DNA of 64,000 nucleotides, from assembly GCF_902459465.1 (NCBI RefSeq), contig NC_047066.1:18231047-18295046 (forward strand), given 5' to 3'. Shown here one piece after another: positions 24,801 through 34,135 of this stretch. This DNA is from Asterias rubens (taxonomy: Eukaryota; Echinodermata; Asteroidea; Forcipulatida; Asteriidae). How positions within the stretch are numbered: the stretch's first letter is position 1; every line of letters starts with the position of its first letter. Under the pieces are notes generated by a model. It was not told the DNA's origin. It did no database searches and was given only the letters and a program-made list of their open reading frames with translations. Made by a program: the position numbers and the translations under genes.

Positions 24801-25644
24801 TTGCTTTTCTTGACTACCATTCTCCTATCGTTGGAGATTATAGGTTTCCATCTTGGGCAGATGCAATAGGATGGTGTCTTGTGAGCTGTTCCATCATGTT
24901 CATAGTTACATATGGAATATACTATCTGTTTCGTCAAAATGGAACTTTCCTTGAAGTAAGTTATCTATTGTGCACTGGACACCTTTGGTACAGTTGTCAA
25001 CGACCAGTGTTCTCACTTGGTGTATCCCAACATATGCACAAAATAACAAAACCAGTGAAAATTTGGACTCAATTGGTCATTGAAGTTGCAGGAAAGTGAT
25101 GAAAGAAAAAAAAACACCCTTGTTCCAAAAATATGTGTGCTTTCAGATGCCTAATAAAAAGGCTTCAGCGGAAGTCTTTATTTGAGTGATAAATTACCTC
25201 TTTCTAAAAAAAAAACCCGAGGGAGCCATTTCCCATAATGTTTTATAATATCAACAGCTTTCCATTGCTCATTAATAAATTAACATGTTTTGATGTTAAC
25301 AAGTTTAGTAAATACCAAAAGTGTCCAGTGCCTTAGAAAATGTCAAAAAAATCAAGTGCATCTCTGTATGTAACCAGAAGAGGGCGCTGTACCTCTCACA
25401 ACAACATTAATGTCATTCTCAATGTATTATTTTGCAGCGTTTAAAAATGGCTACCAAACCGCATGCAGATTGGGGTCCAGCACTGAATGCTAACAGATTA
25501 AAGGCAGGCTATGCACCGATGCCAGACAATGAACGAGTTGATAAAACTAATGTGGATGGTTTCGCAGAACTTTCATCAGCTCCAGTATTTTGGGCAGCAG
25601 ACTATGATTTTCACCACAGTAAGGAGTCTGAAACAGGGGTATAA
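12812..25644 (+). CDS. SLC6 sodium/chloride-dependent transporter, glycine-transporter-like (complete, 13 exons)
   Basis: Plasma-membrane symporter using Na+ and Cl- gradients. Exons: 12812-13067, 15027-15158, 15842-16148, 18185-18317, 18518-18652, 19154-19257, 19661-19785, 20932-21044, 21972-22112, 23321-23420, 24227-24327, 24788-24955, 25438-25644. They total 2022 nt (673 aa), with AG/GT borders and consistent phases. TM1 holds [10 protein letters not shown] (residues 69-78) with no monoamine-type Asp. Extracellular loop 2 has Cys170 and Cys179 and four N-glycosylation sequons (N190, N201, N212, N218). TM6 reads [13 protein letters not shown]; the Trp is typical of glycine transporters. TM8 has LGLDSQ. 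The conserved TM7 Asn of the Na1/Cl site is Cys365. The tail ends TGV, a class I PDZ ligand. The Met at 12812 follows a TTGCTTCAAG acceptor-like sequence, so a 5'UTR exon probably lies upstream. An upstream in-frame Met (12707) is less likely. Substrate is inferred. Confidence 0.93.
13112..13205 (+). repeat. SINE-like fragment with T-arm motif
   Basis: GGGTCATGGGTTCGAAACCC followed by AATATGCCAGTGGTTTTG and AAGTACCGAGTATACAGTGC. It lies just inside the first SLC6 coding intron. Confidence 0.45.
13260..13710. mobile_element. TA-flanked MITE (GAGAGGTTTCGCAGAGTC)
   Basis: Exact 18-bp inverted ends GAGAGGTTTCGCAGAGTC and GACTCTGCGAAACCTCTC with TA on each side, as expected for a Tc1/mariner-type target. 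No reading frame inside. In the first coding intron of SLC6. Confidence 0.85.
13790..13860 (+). repeat. Retroelement-like 3' tail motif
   Basis: CTTGAAATGTGAAATGTAAG, AACAGCAATGAAATAAATG and a GATGATGAA tail match 20815-20875 (GAAATGTGAAATGTTAGTGC, AGCAATAAAATACGTG and GAATGAATGAAT). Likely a shared LINE 3' end. Confidence 0.5.
14110..14300. repeat. Cluster of TTTCACTCT / AGAGTGAA motifs
   Basis: AGAGTGAACATTTCACGCTC, GAGAGTGAAAGTC, TTCACTCTAAATCGAGTTAA and TTTCACTCTAAAAAGAGTA give several overlapping inverted repeats. Class not recognised. Confidence 0.5.
14343..14733. mobile_element. Long palindromic TTAA element
   Basis: Starts TTAAAAGGAACACGTTGCCT and ends AGGCAACGTGTTCCTTTAA. Arms of about 190 bp pair almost throughout, with the centre GGGAGTCAAAATTTTGACTC. 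Could form one continuous hairpin in RNA of the SLC6 first intron. Confidence 0.9.
16269..16395. mobile_element. TTAA-MITE family 1, left half only
   Basis: TTAAAGGCACTGGACACCTT to GCCAGATTGGTCATCCAACT, then lost at a G15 run. A short fragment of the same family precedes it at 16199-16258. Confidence 0.7.
16500..16592 (+). repeat. Short tandem duplication
   Basis: AATATTGGTGAAAAAGTATC then CGTTTCTTTAAAACTTCTA occurs twice, 45-48 bp apart. Confidence 0.85.
16760..16920. mobile_element. TTAA-MITE family 1, internally deleted
   Basis: Both TTAA ends kept, but only 161 bp long. The middle between the CTTCTCACTT segment and the AGAGGGAGCCGTTTCTCAC segment is missing. Confidence 0.88.
17271..18124. 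mobile_element. Large TTAA-flanked MITE (AGGAATATTACAG)
   Basis: TTAAAGGAATATTACAG at the left and CTGTAATATCCCTTTAA at the right, 854 bp. No coding frame. Ends 60 bp before SLC6 exon 4. Related partial copies near 15560-15690 and 28921-29212. Confidence 0.8.
18728..18990 (-). mobile_element. RTE-like LINE 3' ORF remnant in an SLC6 intron
   Basis: Minus-strand frames contain [32 protein letters not shown], then with a frameshift ARWTDNIW, and [15 protein letters not shown]. The pattern (F.HI.RR...LEK...G...G, RW.D.I, W..LV) is that of RTE/BovB-like C-termini. It lies in the intron between SLC6 exons 5 and 6, antisense to the gene. Confidence 0.7.
19895..20160 (-). mobile_element. Second non-LTR retroelement 3' ORF remnant in an SLC6 intron
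   Basis: Minus strand reads [17 protein letters not shown], then [28 protein letters not shown] and [12 protein letters not shown], the CFGHV...RGRP...W LINE tail signature. It sits between SLC6 exons 7 and 8, antisense. Confidence 0.7.
20399..20778. mobile_element. TTAA-MITE family 1
   Basis: TTAAAGGCAGTGGACACTAT at the left and ACCAATAGTGTCCACTGCC with TTAA at the right. In the SLC6 intron between exons 7 and 8. Confidence 0.92.
21428..21815 (+). mobile_element. Rearranged tRNA-headed SINE
   Basis: ATGGCCTAGCGGTTTAGAGC, GGTTTGATCAGCAGAATGTG and GTCCCGGTCGTGACACATGG are a damaged head with an internal duplication. The body changes to GGTGGTGCTTTCTGCTCTAC, CAGGCTTCTGATGGATGATA and AGTGGCCTTCAGGCCTTGTG. 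It lies in the intron between SLC6 exons 8 and 9. Confidence 0.7.
22179..22424. repeat. Foldback repeat, GCCCAATTTCATAGAGCTGC family (complete)
   Basis: GGGGCCAATTTCATAGAGCT at the left and AGCTCTATGAAATTGGGCCC at the right, with inner AAGCAAAAAATTTGCTTAAG. About 245 bp. Other copies near 4909, 9326, 33880, 36876, 53206 and 63925. Confidence 0.88.
22441..22809. mobile_element. TTAA-MITE family 2
   Basis: TTAAAGCCATTGGATACTTT and GAAAGTGTCCAATGGCTTTAA-type ends, interior TTCTCGATATCGAGAA. Confidence 0.92.
22955..23273. mobile_element. TTAA-MITE family 1, diverged left end
   Basis: Interior CAACTTCGTGTGACAAGGGT and right end AATTGTGTCCAGGTCTTTAA are clear. The left part is shortened. It ends about 47 bp before SLC6 exon 10. 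Confidence 0.8.
24970..25335. mobile_element. TTAA-MITE family 1 subtype beside an SLC6 donor
   Basis: GCACTGGACACCTTTGGTAC and AAAGTGTCCAGTGCCTTAG. Starts about 15 bp after the exon 12 donor. Confidence 0.82.
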
Positions 25645-26523
25645 CTTCTTGCAGTGCACCCTTTGGTCACTTCAAGACTCGACTATACTGCAACAGTCTT
25701 CTGATTGGAGTCAGCCAAAAACTCAAAAGGAGGCTAAATAGCGTGCAACGAACTGCTGCCAGACTCATCACAAAGAAACGCAAGTTCGACTCTATCACCC
25801 CGGAACTCATCAAACTACACTGGCTCCCAATCCAACAAAGGATCGACTTCAAGGTCATCATTCTCATGTTTAAAGGCAGTGGACACTATTTGTAATTGTC
25901 AAAGACTAGCCTTCACAGTTTGTGTATCTCAACATATGCATAAAATAACAAACCTGTGAAAATTTGAACTCAATTGGTCATCAAACTTGCGAGATAATAA
26001 TGAAAGAAAAAAACACCCTTGTCACACGAAGTTGTGTGCGTTTAGATGGTTGATTTCAAGACCTCAAGTTCTAAATCTGAGGTCTCGAAATCAAATTCGT
26101 GGAAAATTACTTCTTTCTCGAAAACTATGTCACTTCAGAGGGAGCCGTTTCTCACAATGTTTTAGACCACCATCCTCTCCCCATTACTCATCACCAAGAA
26201 AGGTTCTATGCTAATAATTATTTTGAGTAATTACCTAATAGTGTCCACTGCCTTTAAGGCCTTACATCAACAAGCCCCTGATTACATCATGAACATTCTG
26301 CAAGTTGGTACTGAACGGAGACTCCTTCGGTCAAACAGCTCCTGTTCACCATACTTTGTAGTACCAAGAACACGTCACATCACTTTTGCTGATAGAGCCT
26401 TCTCGGTATATGGACTCAAACTCTGGAATAAACTTCCCAATCACATCAGGGACACAACATCACTCAACACATTCAAGGCACTTCTTAAAACCCACTTGTT
26501 TCAGGAGGCCTACCATCAATGAC
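25645..26523 (+). mobile_element. CR1/L2-like LINE reverse-transcriptase 3' remnant, split by a MITE
   Basis: Reading gives LVTSRLDY, then (after a 2-base frameshift) YCNSLLIGVSQKLKRRLNSV, RTAARLIT, HWLPIQQRIDFKV, then after the MITE at 25870-26257 ALHQQAPDYI, RAFSVYGLKLWNKLP, TFKALLKTHLF and stop. This is the C-terminal end of a CR1/L2-type reverse transcriptase ORF. It is truncated at its 5' side and begins within a few bases of the SLC6 stop codon, so it probably forms the SLC6 3'UTR. Confidence 0.88.
25870..26257. mobile_element. TTAA-MITE family 1 inserted in a LINE ORF
   Basis: TTAA at 25870-25873 and 26254-26257. Taking out the element and one TTAA leaves ATG TTT AAG GCC TTA, which continues the LINE frame (MFKAL), so both the boundaries and the 4-bp TTAA duplication are confirmed. 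Confidence 0.96.
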
Positions 26524-26905
26524 TTGTTATTTCTTCTTTTTAGTTAATGTTATTGTTATAATTATGTGTCACCCCATTCAATTTGGTTAGGTTTTTACAA
26601 TTTAAAATTAAGAATATTAAGATCGAAATATTTATACCGATCAAAAAGAAATCGGTAATCGTTTCCTTTTGAGAATATCTGTAAAATGTCAATGCTTAAA
26701 CTGCTTACAATTTGCAGTCACTTTGATTTGATGTGTACTTTGGTTTTACTCTGATTTGAGTTATAGTGAACCGCTACTCGAAAGTGAATGTTAAATTATG
26801 TATACAGTGTATACTGTATAAACTCACGACCCCGTCTGTGTTTACAACTGGGGGTGTTTTTTGCATAGATTTTAATTTCTGGTATTACATGTATGTTTCT
26901 GAGTA

Positions 26906-27087
26906 TATAGACGATGTGACCTATGTTTACATTCAAACCGCCCTCTGTTGACAAAACACTATACACGTCATGTTTCGCCGGGCACTGAGTTGCGTAGTCA
27001 TAGTAAGATTGCGTAAGATTTGCCCGGCGGTATAAGCGCAAATCATGTTATGGGTTTCGTGTGACGTCAGAGGTCACATCGTCTATA
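26906..27087. mobile_element. TA-type MITE (TATAGACGATGTGACCT)
   Basis: TATAGACGATGTGACCT at the left and AGGTCACATCGTCTATA at the right, exact 17-bp inverted ends. Interior pair TTTCGCCGGGC / GCCCGGCG. A longer relative is at 32285-32558. Confidence 0.88.
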
Positions 27088-27483
27088 TTACTAATACCTA
27101 TAGTGCTGTCATTATTGATTAATTGACTAGCAATGGAATTATTTTATTCTGAATCTAACTAGAGTATAGCAATATATAAGAGTGTCAGGTGTATAAGGAA
27201 TATAACTGGATGAGAGGTGTAGACAAATGTACTGATATGTTTAGGCATTAATAAAATATCATTAATTTTTAAAATACGAGTTCAAATCATTTTTTTTCTG
27301 ACCAAGCATGAGAACTTTGTAGAGAGGTGGGTTCGAACCCAGCCGTTGCAAGCGATTCTGAACGTTCCCAGCCCTGTTTTGGCTTCGACCAGCTGCATTT
27401 AATAATTAGGGTCAGACTTGATTTATTTTCAAGACCTCTCTGTTTGTATTGTTTAAGTAAAATAACACTTGTGTAAAATTTGG

Positions 27484-27863
27484 TTAAAAGGCAGTGGCCA
27501 CTATTGGTAACTACTCAAAACAATTATCAACAAGACCTCACTTGGTAACGAGTAATGGGGAGCTGTTGATAGTATAAAACACTGTGAGAAACGGCTCCCT
27601 CTGAAGTGACGTACTTTTCGAGAAAGAAGTAATTTTCCACGAATTTGATTTCGAGACCTCGAGGTCTCGAAATCAGGTATCTGAAAGCACACTACTTCGT
27701 TTTACAAGGGTGTTTTTTCTTTCTTTCATAGTTATCTCGCAACTGCGACGACCAATCGAGCTCAAATTTTCACGGCCGGGTTTGTTATTTTGTGCTTATG
27801 TTGAGATACACCAAGTGAGAAAACTGGTCTTTGACAATTACCAATAGTGTCCAATGTCTTTAA
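27484..27863. mobile_element. TTAA-MITE family 1
   Basis: TTAAAAGGCAGTGGCCACTA and CAATAGTGTCCAATGTCTTT with TTAA. Central palindrome shortened to CGAGACCTCGAGGTCTCG. Confidence 0.9.
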
Positions 27864-28920
27864 GTATAATAACACTTGTGTAACATTTGGTTAAAGAACC
27901 CTAAGCCTCATGTGCTCTCAATGCTTTTGCACCATCCTGCAAAACGATTTCTATTTTGCTAAATTCTTTGATTTATAAACATCTTTTACCACAAATTTTT
28001 TTGGTCCTTGTGTAGAAATCCACCCTTTTGATAAATGTCTTCAGAGAGAAGTTAAGACAAATGGAAAACAAAAGTGGACAATCTTTGACACACAATAAAT
28101 AGGAGAAAAATACCAAGTATAGAATGAGTTCTAACAGTGTAGTGGGGAAGCTATTGGAATGTCCCATTTTTTTTTTTTTACATGTCTGCATATAGCGACA
28201 ACAGGTAGAATAAAAGCCTGGAAAGAAGTTACATAAGTATTCTTTAAGAAGAATGTTCTACATGCAAATCACCTAGACAGTTGCATACCGCAACCTGCGT
28301 ATAACTGCCGTTGTGGTTTATGCATGGATGCACGGAGTTTGTGCGCCATTTTCAAAGCACTGGTATTAACACCGCATGGCCATGAGCGCTGGACTTTACG
28401 ACTGCACCACGAAGCCATTTTGAGATATTATGATTGACTCACTAATATGGCACTAGGTTTGGGTTATGACTGTATACACCCAAACCAAACAATGCACTCA
28501 TTTAGTGCCCTCCATACCTTTTAAGGCCAATGAACTGAAAACGGCGCTTCTCAGCTTCTGAGACGGGGTTTTGCACGCTGTATTTCTGCTGAACAACAAA
28601 AAACAATGTATGTACGAGAGAGATTGGCCGTTTACAGCTTTGGCGTTTAAATCCACTTGTGTGGGTCTGCTGAGTTCCTTTCGTTGGAAGATCATCTTAA
28701 CAAACAAAGTGTTCATAAACCTGCGAGGACTTGAGCGTGATGCGTTGAGGTGGCCTACTAATATAGCGGGTGAACAGCTCACTTCTTTCGGCCAAGAATA
28801 TTAGAGAGAAAGGTAAGAGTTTACGTTGTATACTCGTAGATTAAATCAAGAAATGCAACTCCACTGGATTTTTCTGTCCCCGGTGACACTCAACTAAATG
28901 AATTATTTTAATTCAGTTAA

Positions 28921-29212
28921 TTAAAGGAACATTACCCTACAGAATTGTTTTTCTTTTGTTGCTTACAAAACCGTTGCTGGCAGTAAGCACTTTATGTCCC
29001 ACCGGCCTACATAAACTGAAAAACCTGATGTAAAAGTATGAGATCGCTCGGCCATCTGGGTCACGAGAGAATAAATTATATTTTATTTGTCATCAAATAT
29101 GAAATTTCAAACAATGGACGTGTTACACTATCATCATCAATTGACTATTTAAGTGTGAGGTAAATCTGTGATCTTAGACAGGTTTTTTCCTTACCAATTC
29201 CGTGATGTTCCT
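28921..29212. mobile_element. Partial relative of the large TTAA MITE
   Basis: TTAAAGGAACATTACCCTAC at the left. Interior TCGGCCATCTGGGTCACGAG and CTATCATCATCAATTGAC match inverted parts of 17271-18124. Right end decayed (GTGATGTTCC). Confidence 0.65.
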
Positions 29213-29278
29213 GTATACGTTCATGAGAACAATTTTGATGTAGAGCCAGAGGAACGATGATAAGGGAATCAATGTGTG

Positions 29279-29830
29279 GTGAAGAGGTTTTCAACTAGTG
29301 GTTTAAACTCAACGAGGCCTGGTTCTTGATAATTTTACCGAGACGAAGTCGAGGTAAATTATCAAGAACCAGACCTCGGCGGGTTTAAACCGCTAGTTGA
29401 AAACCGATTCAACACACCTTGATTCCCATTCATAAATACCTTTTCGGTCAAAAAACATCAACACTTGTGGTCTTATAAAGTAAACAAATGCAAAAATTAT
29501 AATTTTTCAATGATTTCTTTCAACACAAAACCCCTCCAGCTATGAAATGGTAAGGCCCAGTCAAGGCACTTGGGTAAACAACTCATTATAAGGGAGTGCT
29601 GTGCGCGTCGCGCGTATCGCGTGATGTGGCATAACTGTTTCAGCCGTTGCTCTCGACCAATAGGAATACAAGAACAGTTATAAAAGCACAGGTGCAAGCT
29701 CGAGTGTCACGCCCATGTTTCAACACTTTTTACTGGTCATAAACAAAGGTTTATACACACCCACGTGACGCGCTGTCCACCAATAGGAATAGCGAAACTG
29801 TCTGAGGTATTTAAGAATGCAAATTTACAC
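29279..29830. repeat. Composite foldback element
   Basis: A hairpin with about 60-bp arms (GGTTTTCAACTAGTGGTTTA and its inverse) at 29287-29408, then CCCATTCATAAATACC and, at the far end, GAGGTATTTAAGAATG. The second part (CACGTGACGCGCTGTCCACC, AATAGGAATAGCGAAACTGT) recurs at 62640-62703. Confidence 0.7.
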
Positions 29831-30839
29831 TTGGTGGATACAGAATGATCTAATATTGAACGTTTAGAAAATTAATTGTTGATGTGGTACTCCCAATCAA
29901 AATTACAAATTTAGGACATGTCAAAAAATATCACCCTCCATCTCAGTAAGGAATTTAGGGATATGGTGTGATACCAATTTAGGCATCTATTTTCATTTGT
30001 TGTGAAGTAATTAAGTAAGGATGGGGTGGGGGCTATCTAATTTACAAAAAAAAGAGATATTCCTTTTGCTGACGATTACGATGAGTGCAGCTGCTCCTAC
30101 ACTTTGGTAAAAAACTTCACTTTATGTGATTAAATTAAGTTTAAAACCCACGTTTATTAGTTCTTTGTGGCAGGTGTAATAATATATTTATCTCTGCATT
30201 GGTTTGTATGAAGTTGTTTCCATGTGTAATAATCATTCATTTTTGCTGTTTTTAATATATTTTTAGTGATGGACTACTGAAAGATTGTGAGTAGAGGGCG
30301 GTGTGCAGGTTATTACCTATGGATTGTGTTGGTTTGTGTCGATGGATCTGGATGGACATTGAAAGTCACCAAAGGATCAAGGTAGGGGCAACTTGCTGTA
30401 TCCGACCGACCACCTTTCATTTTCAAAATGATAAAATGGTTTATTACAAAACTGTCTTTGCAGTGCAAAGGCTACTTTTCAACAATCGTTCATTTACAAA
30501 ACAAATAAAGACTATGCAGCGTTGGCTAGCGTATGGGTTAAATCTTCCAAATCCTATACTAAACCACACCAGTGCCGAAGTATAGCGTAAAAGTTTTCAG
30601 GGGGGAAAAGGAGGTGCACAATTTTGTTTTAGACCCCCCCTCCTTAGTACTCCACTTACACCACTGCACTCTACACCTTGTTGTTCTTTGAAATGGAAAC
30701 GATTGGAACGCCAGCAGAACCGGTGGTAAGCACGTTTTTGCTAATGCGACTTTTTTATCGAAAAGCTGACATTGGGGAAAAAAAATGGTTTTACCCTTAT
30801 GTGTGTAATCACCAATAATCACCTTATAATCAGTACTTT

Positions 30840-30915
30840 CCAAGTACTGTGAAAAAAAATTCACAGGCATATTATTCGGGTGGGATTTGAACCCACGACC
30901 CTTGCAATTCTAGAG
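30840..30915 (-). repeat. SINE-like fragment with T-arm motif
   Basis: CGGGTGGGATTTGAACCCAC next to TTCACAGGCATATTATTC matches the fragment at 1130-1250. No full tRNA fold. Confidence 0.5.
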
Positions 30916-31239
30916 CAATGTCAAAACAATGATGATTTACCATGCAACACTAAAACAAAAATGCAAATAATAACAAAATATAAGGAGGTCGGATACTCCA
31001 AGTTTGCCTAAAAAGAAGCCAAGACAAAGAGGACAACGAGAAGACGGCGAAAGGTAGAGGAAGATCTAACCCGTTCTCTTGCAGAGTCCCTCCTTTTGTA
31101 ACCTCCCCCCCCCCCTCCACTACAAGATGCTATAGAAACTTGTTGATGTTTTCCCTAACATAGACCTTTCTTGGCGACGTCACATTGTCTCAGGCTTTTT
31201 CTTGATCTGCATATTGGTCGAAGCCAATGATGCTTTTTA

Positions 31240-31300
31240 GTATAGCAGACTCGTCCATCTAGAAATTTCCGTCCATCTAGAAATTTCCGTCAGCTTTGAA
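31240..31300 (+). repeat. Tandem 20-bp duplication
   Basis: GTCCATCTAGAAATTTCC occurs twice head to tail at about 31254 and 31272. Confidence 0.8.
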
Positions 31301-31662
31301 ACTTAGAGTCGTCAGTTGTCATGTGTTGTTGTCATGATTTTGTAATCAAAGCTTAACATTAAAGAATAAGTGCCACGTACCACTTCAATTTAAATGATGT
31401 AATCTCTATTAAGATTCCTTGTTTTAGTAAGCAAACATAAAGTTTAGATTAGATTTTTCATTTTCTTCCCTTAAAATAATATTTACTTGTCTGCCGCGCG
31501 TGCTTTGTACTCTTGCACAAAAATCCACCACTCATTTGATCTGAAAGGAATCTTACATAAACGATTTCTTTTCATTCAGTAACATTTATTTCAATGCTGA
31601 TTACAATAATGCACAAATTGTTGAATTTTGCCAAATAAAGTACCATGAGATGACATATATTT

Positions 31663-32030
31663 TACTTTCGGAACAGAACAAAAAATAAAGTTCACAGATT
31701 TACAAATAACTTACAGGGTTTACAGAAAGTAATGATGAAAGACTTCTCTTGAAATATTACTCCATGAAATGCTTTACTTTTTGAGAAAACATTAAAACAA
31801 TTATCAATTCTCGATAGCGAGAATTACGGATTTATTTAAACACATGTCATGACATGGCGAAACGTGCGGAAACAAGGGTGGGTTTCCCGTTATTTTCTCC
31901 CGACTCCGATGACCGATTCAGGCTAAATTTTTACAGTTTTGTTATTTTATATATAAGTTGTGATATACGAAGTGTGGGCCTTTGACAATACGGTTTACCG
32001 AAAGTGTCTAAGCCATTGCAATGGCTTTAA
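31663..32030. mobile_element. TTAA-MITE family 2, left end eroded
   Basis: ACTTTCGGAACAGAACAAAA at the left, TTCTCGATAGCGAGAA in the centre, AAGTGTCTAAGCC with a short duplication and AATGGCTTTAA at the right. Confidence 0.85.
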
Positions 32031-32284
32031 AAGTAATCATCAGATAAATGACAGTATTTAGGTGTAAGGTGAAGCAGATGCTTTTGTACCCTAACCTATG
32101 GACAAACAAACATACAACCAAGGAACCGTAAAATGACAAAGGATAAAAGAAGCAGGCACGACAATATGAGACAAGGCCAACACAATTTACAAGTTACACC
32201 TTGTTAGTTTATGAATTACAGTCAAGGATGAGCTCTTAGGTTTTTCTTCACAAGCCCCTTATTTACACGTTATTTCGAAGACAA

Positions 32285-32558
32285 TATAGACGATGTGAGC
32301 CTGGACTTCCTGCAGGCACGATTTGTACACAGCCTAATGGAGATTGCACTGTCCAATTTTTATCAACTTTTGATATGATGAAAGGGGGCACATCTCAAAA
32401 CTTGTCCAGCTTTTACTTTCATAACTTCTGGATTTATGTGGAAATTGTGACACAATATGTCAACTTTCCCATAGCACCAGTGCAGTATCTTGCCTACCAG
32501 AATACTGAAAGAATGTACAAGGTCACACTTATTGTAAACAAAGTTCACATGGTCTATA
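32285..32558. mobile_element. TA-type MITE, longer relative
   Basis: TATAGACGATGTGAGCC and the inverse GTTCACATGGTCTATA. Explains the open frames on both strands in this stretch. Confidence 0.7.
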
Positions 32559-32784
32559 GTTAAGACAATTATTTAGACATGTAGACATTGCCAACAATTT
32601 ATAATAATCTGTGTTATTAATGATTTATATCAATGATTGATAAAACAGTCTTAAAAAGCTGTAAATCTCCCTCGTTTTGGCAATTAATTAAAAAATAAAT
32701 ACAACACAAATATGTTGACAAAATCTAAGTATTAAGCTGAAAACAAAATGAAAAAGCGGAAAGAAAGGCTTAAACGGGAGAAGA

Positions 32785-33022
32785 AAAAACATCCATCAGA
32801 GGGCATTTTCTATTGCTGCTCCCAGACTAAGGAATTCTTACCTACCCTAAACAAAGCTCAAACAGTTTCCTAACTAGCTAGCCTTAAAACGTGCTCTCAA
32901 AACCCACCTTTGTGCCTCTTCGTAGCTATTCGTCTTTATTTTTGTTCTGTCTTTCCCCCATCTTTCTCAGCGCCTTGTATCCTTTAGCAATTTGGCGCTT
33001 TATAAATACTGCTATTATTATT
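32785..33022 (+). mobile_element. CR1/L2-like LINE 3' end
   Basis: AFSIAAPRLRNSYLP and LKRALKTHL read as a decayed LINE C-terminus with stops. It is followed by CAGCGCCTTGTATCCTTTAG, GCGCTTTATAAATACTGCTA and a short ATT tail, a typical LINE 3' end. Confidence 0.75.
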
Positions 33023-33108
33023 AACACCAGCATGGTGTTATTTATCCCCATTCATCGTTGGTGAAATTAACACCGTATCGGTGCTGTCACAATACCAAGA
33101 GAACCAAT

Positions 33109-33504
33109 TTAAAGGGCAGTGGACACTATTGGTAACTGCTCCAAATACTTATTGGCATAAAACCTTACTCTTGGAAACGAGTAATGGGGAGAGGTTGATA
33201 GTATAAAACATTGTGAGAAACGGCTCCCTCTGAAGTGACTTAGTTTTGAAGAAAGAAGTAATTTTCCACGAATTTGATTTCGAGACCTCAGATTTAGAAC
33301 TTGAGGTCTCGAAATCAAGCATCTGATGAAAGCACACATCTTCGTGTGACAAGGGTGTTTTTTTTTCGTTCATAGTTATCTCGCAACTTCGACGACCAAA
33401 TTGAGCTCAAATTTTCACAGGTTTGTTATTTTATGCATATGTTGAGATACAGCAAGTAAGAAGACTGGTCTTTTACAATTACCAATAGTGTCCAGTGTCT
33501 TTAA
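33109..33504. mobile_element. TTAA-MITE family 1 upstream of the PAN-fibrinogen gene
   Basis: TTAAAGGGCAGTGGACACTA and CAATAGTGTCCAGTGTCTTT with TTAA. Lies 550 bp upstream of the TATA box. Confidence 0.92.
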
Positions 33505-34053
33505 CACCCCAGTTTTTGCAGTGTACATGTAGTCTGTTGGGAACATAAAGGGGTTAATGAACTATTGGTAGGCCAACTCCTATCTAAGCTGTTAGATAGT
33601 ACAATACCTTAATCCAGCTGGCCATGCCTATACCACTTAGGTTAAGGTCGAAACAATTAGTTGATTTGACCAAAAGTGAAGACGACAGTATAATACTAAT
33701 TATTTATAAAAAGTGATTAGTTCACCAATCCTTTAATCCAGCTTCATAAGCCATACAAACAAATTAATCCACGGATTAGTAAGGAAGCAATTAAAAACAA
33801 TGAAGACCATTGTACACCCATGCCATTAGACGTTTTAATTATTCATAGAAACAAGCCCTGTGTCTGCTAAAAGGCCACATGCTACTTACTCCATTAAGCT
33901 GCTTCCCAAGGTTCTGCTTAGCAAGTTTGTTTCCTTGGTAGAATTTCGTTGATCACCAACGACATGTTCCGTCCAAACAAAGGCACTTATAGCTGGTAAT
34001 TTGTCTGCTTACCGAAACTATACGCTAAGCCATTTCGTTCGCGGCAGAAGCGA

Positions 34054-34093
34054 TATATAAATATGAGTTCACCACACAAAATCTCATTCACTT
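34054..34093 (+). promoter_or_regulatory. TATA box and initiator of the PAN-fibrinogen gene
   Basis: TATATAAATA lies at 34054-34063. TCATTC at 34083-34088 fits an initiator whose A (34085) sits 31 nt from the first T of the TATA box, the standard spacing. The implied 5'UTR is about 50 nt without an intron. Confidence 0.7.
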
Positions 34094-34135
34094 TCGAGTT
34101 CTACTCTGATATTTGTTGAAGAAAGAAGCCAAACC

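Noticed and set aside
28498-28804. Overlapping open frames on both strands (77 and 94 codons)
   Set aside because: No homology, no splice context, overlapping frames in both directions suggest chance.
32363-32563. Open frames of about 60 codons on both strands
   Set aside because: They lie within a TATAGAC...-ended MITE.
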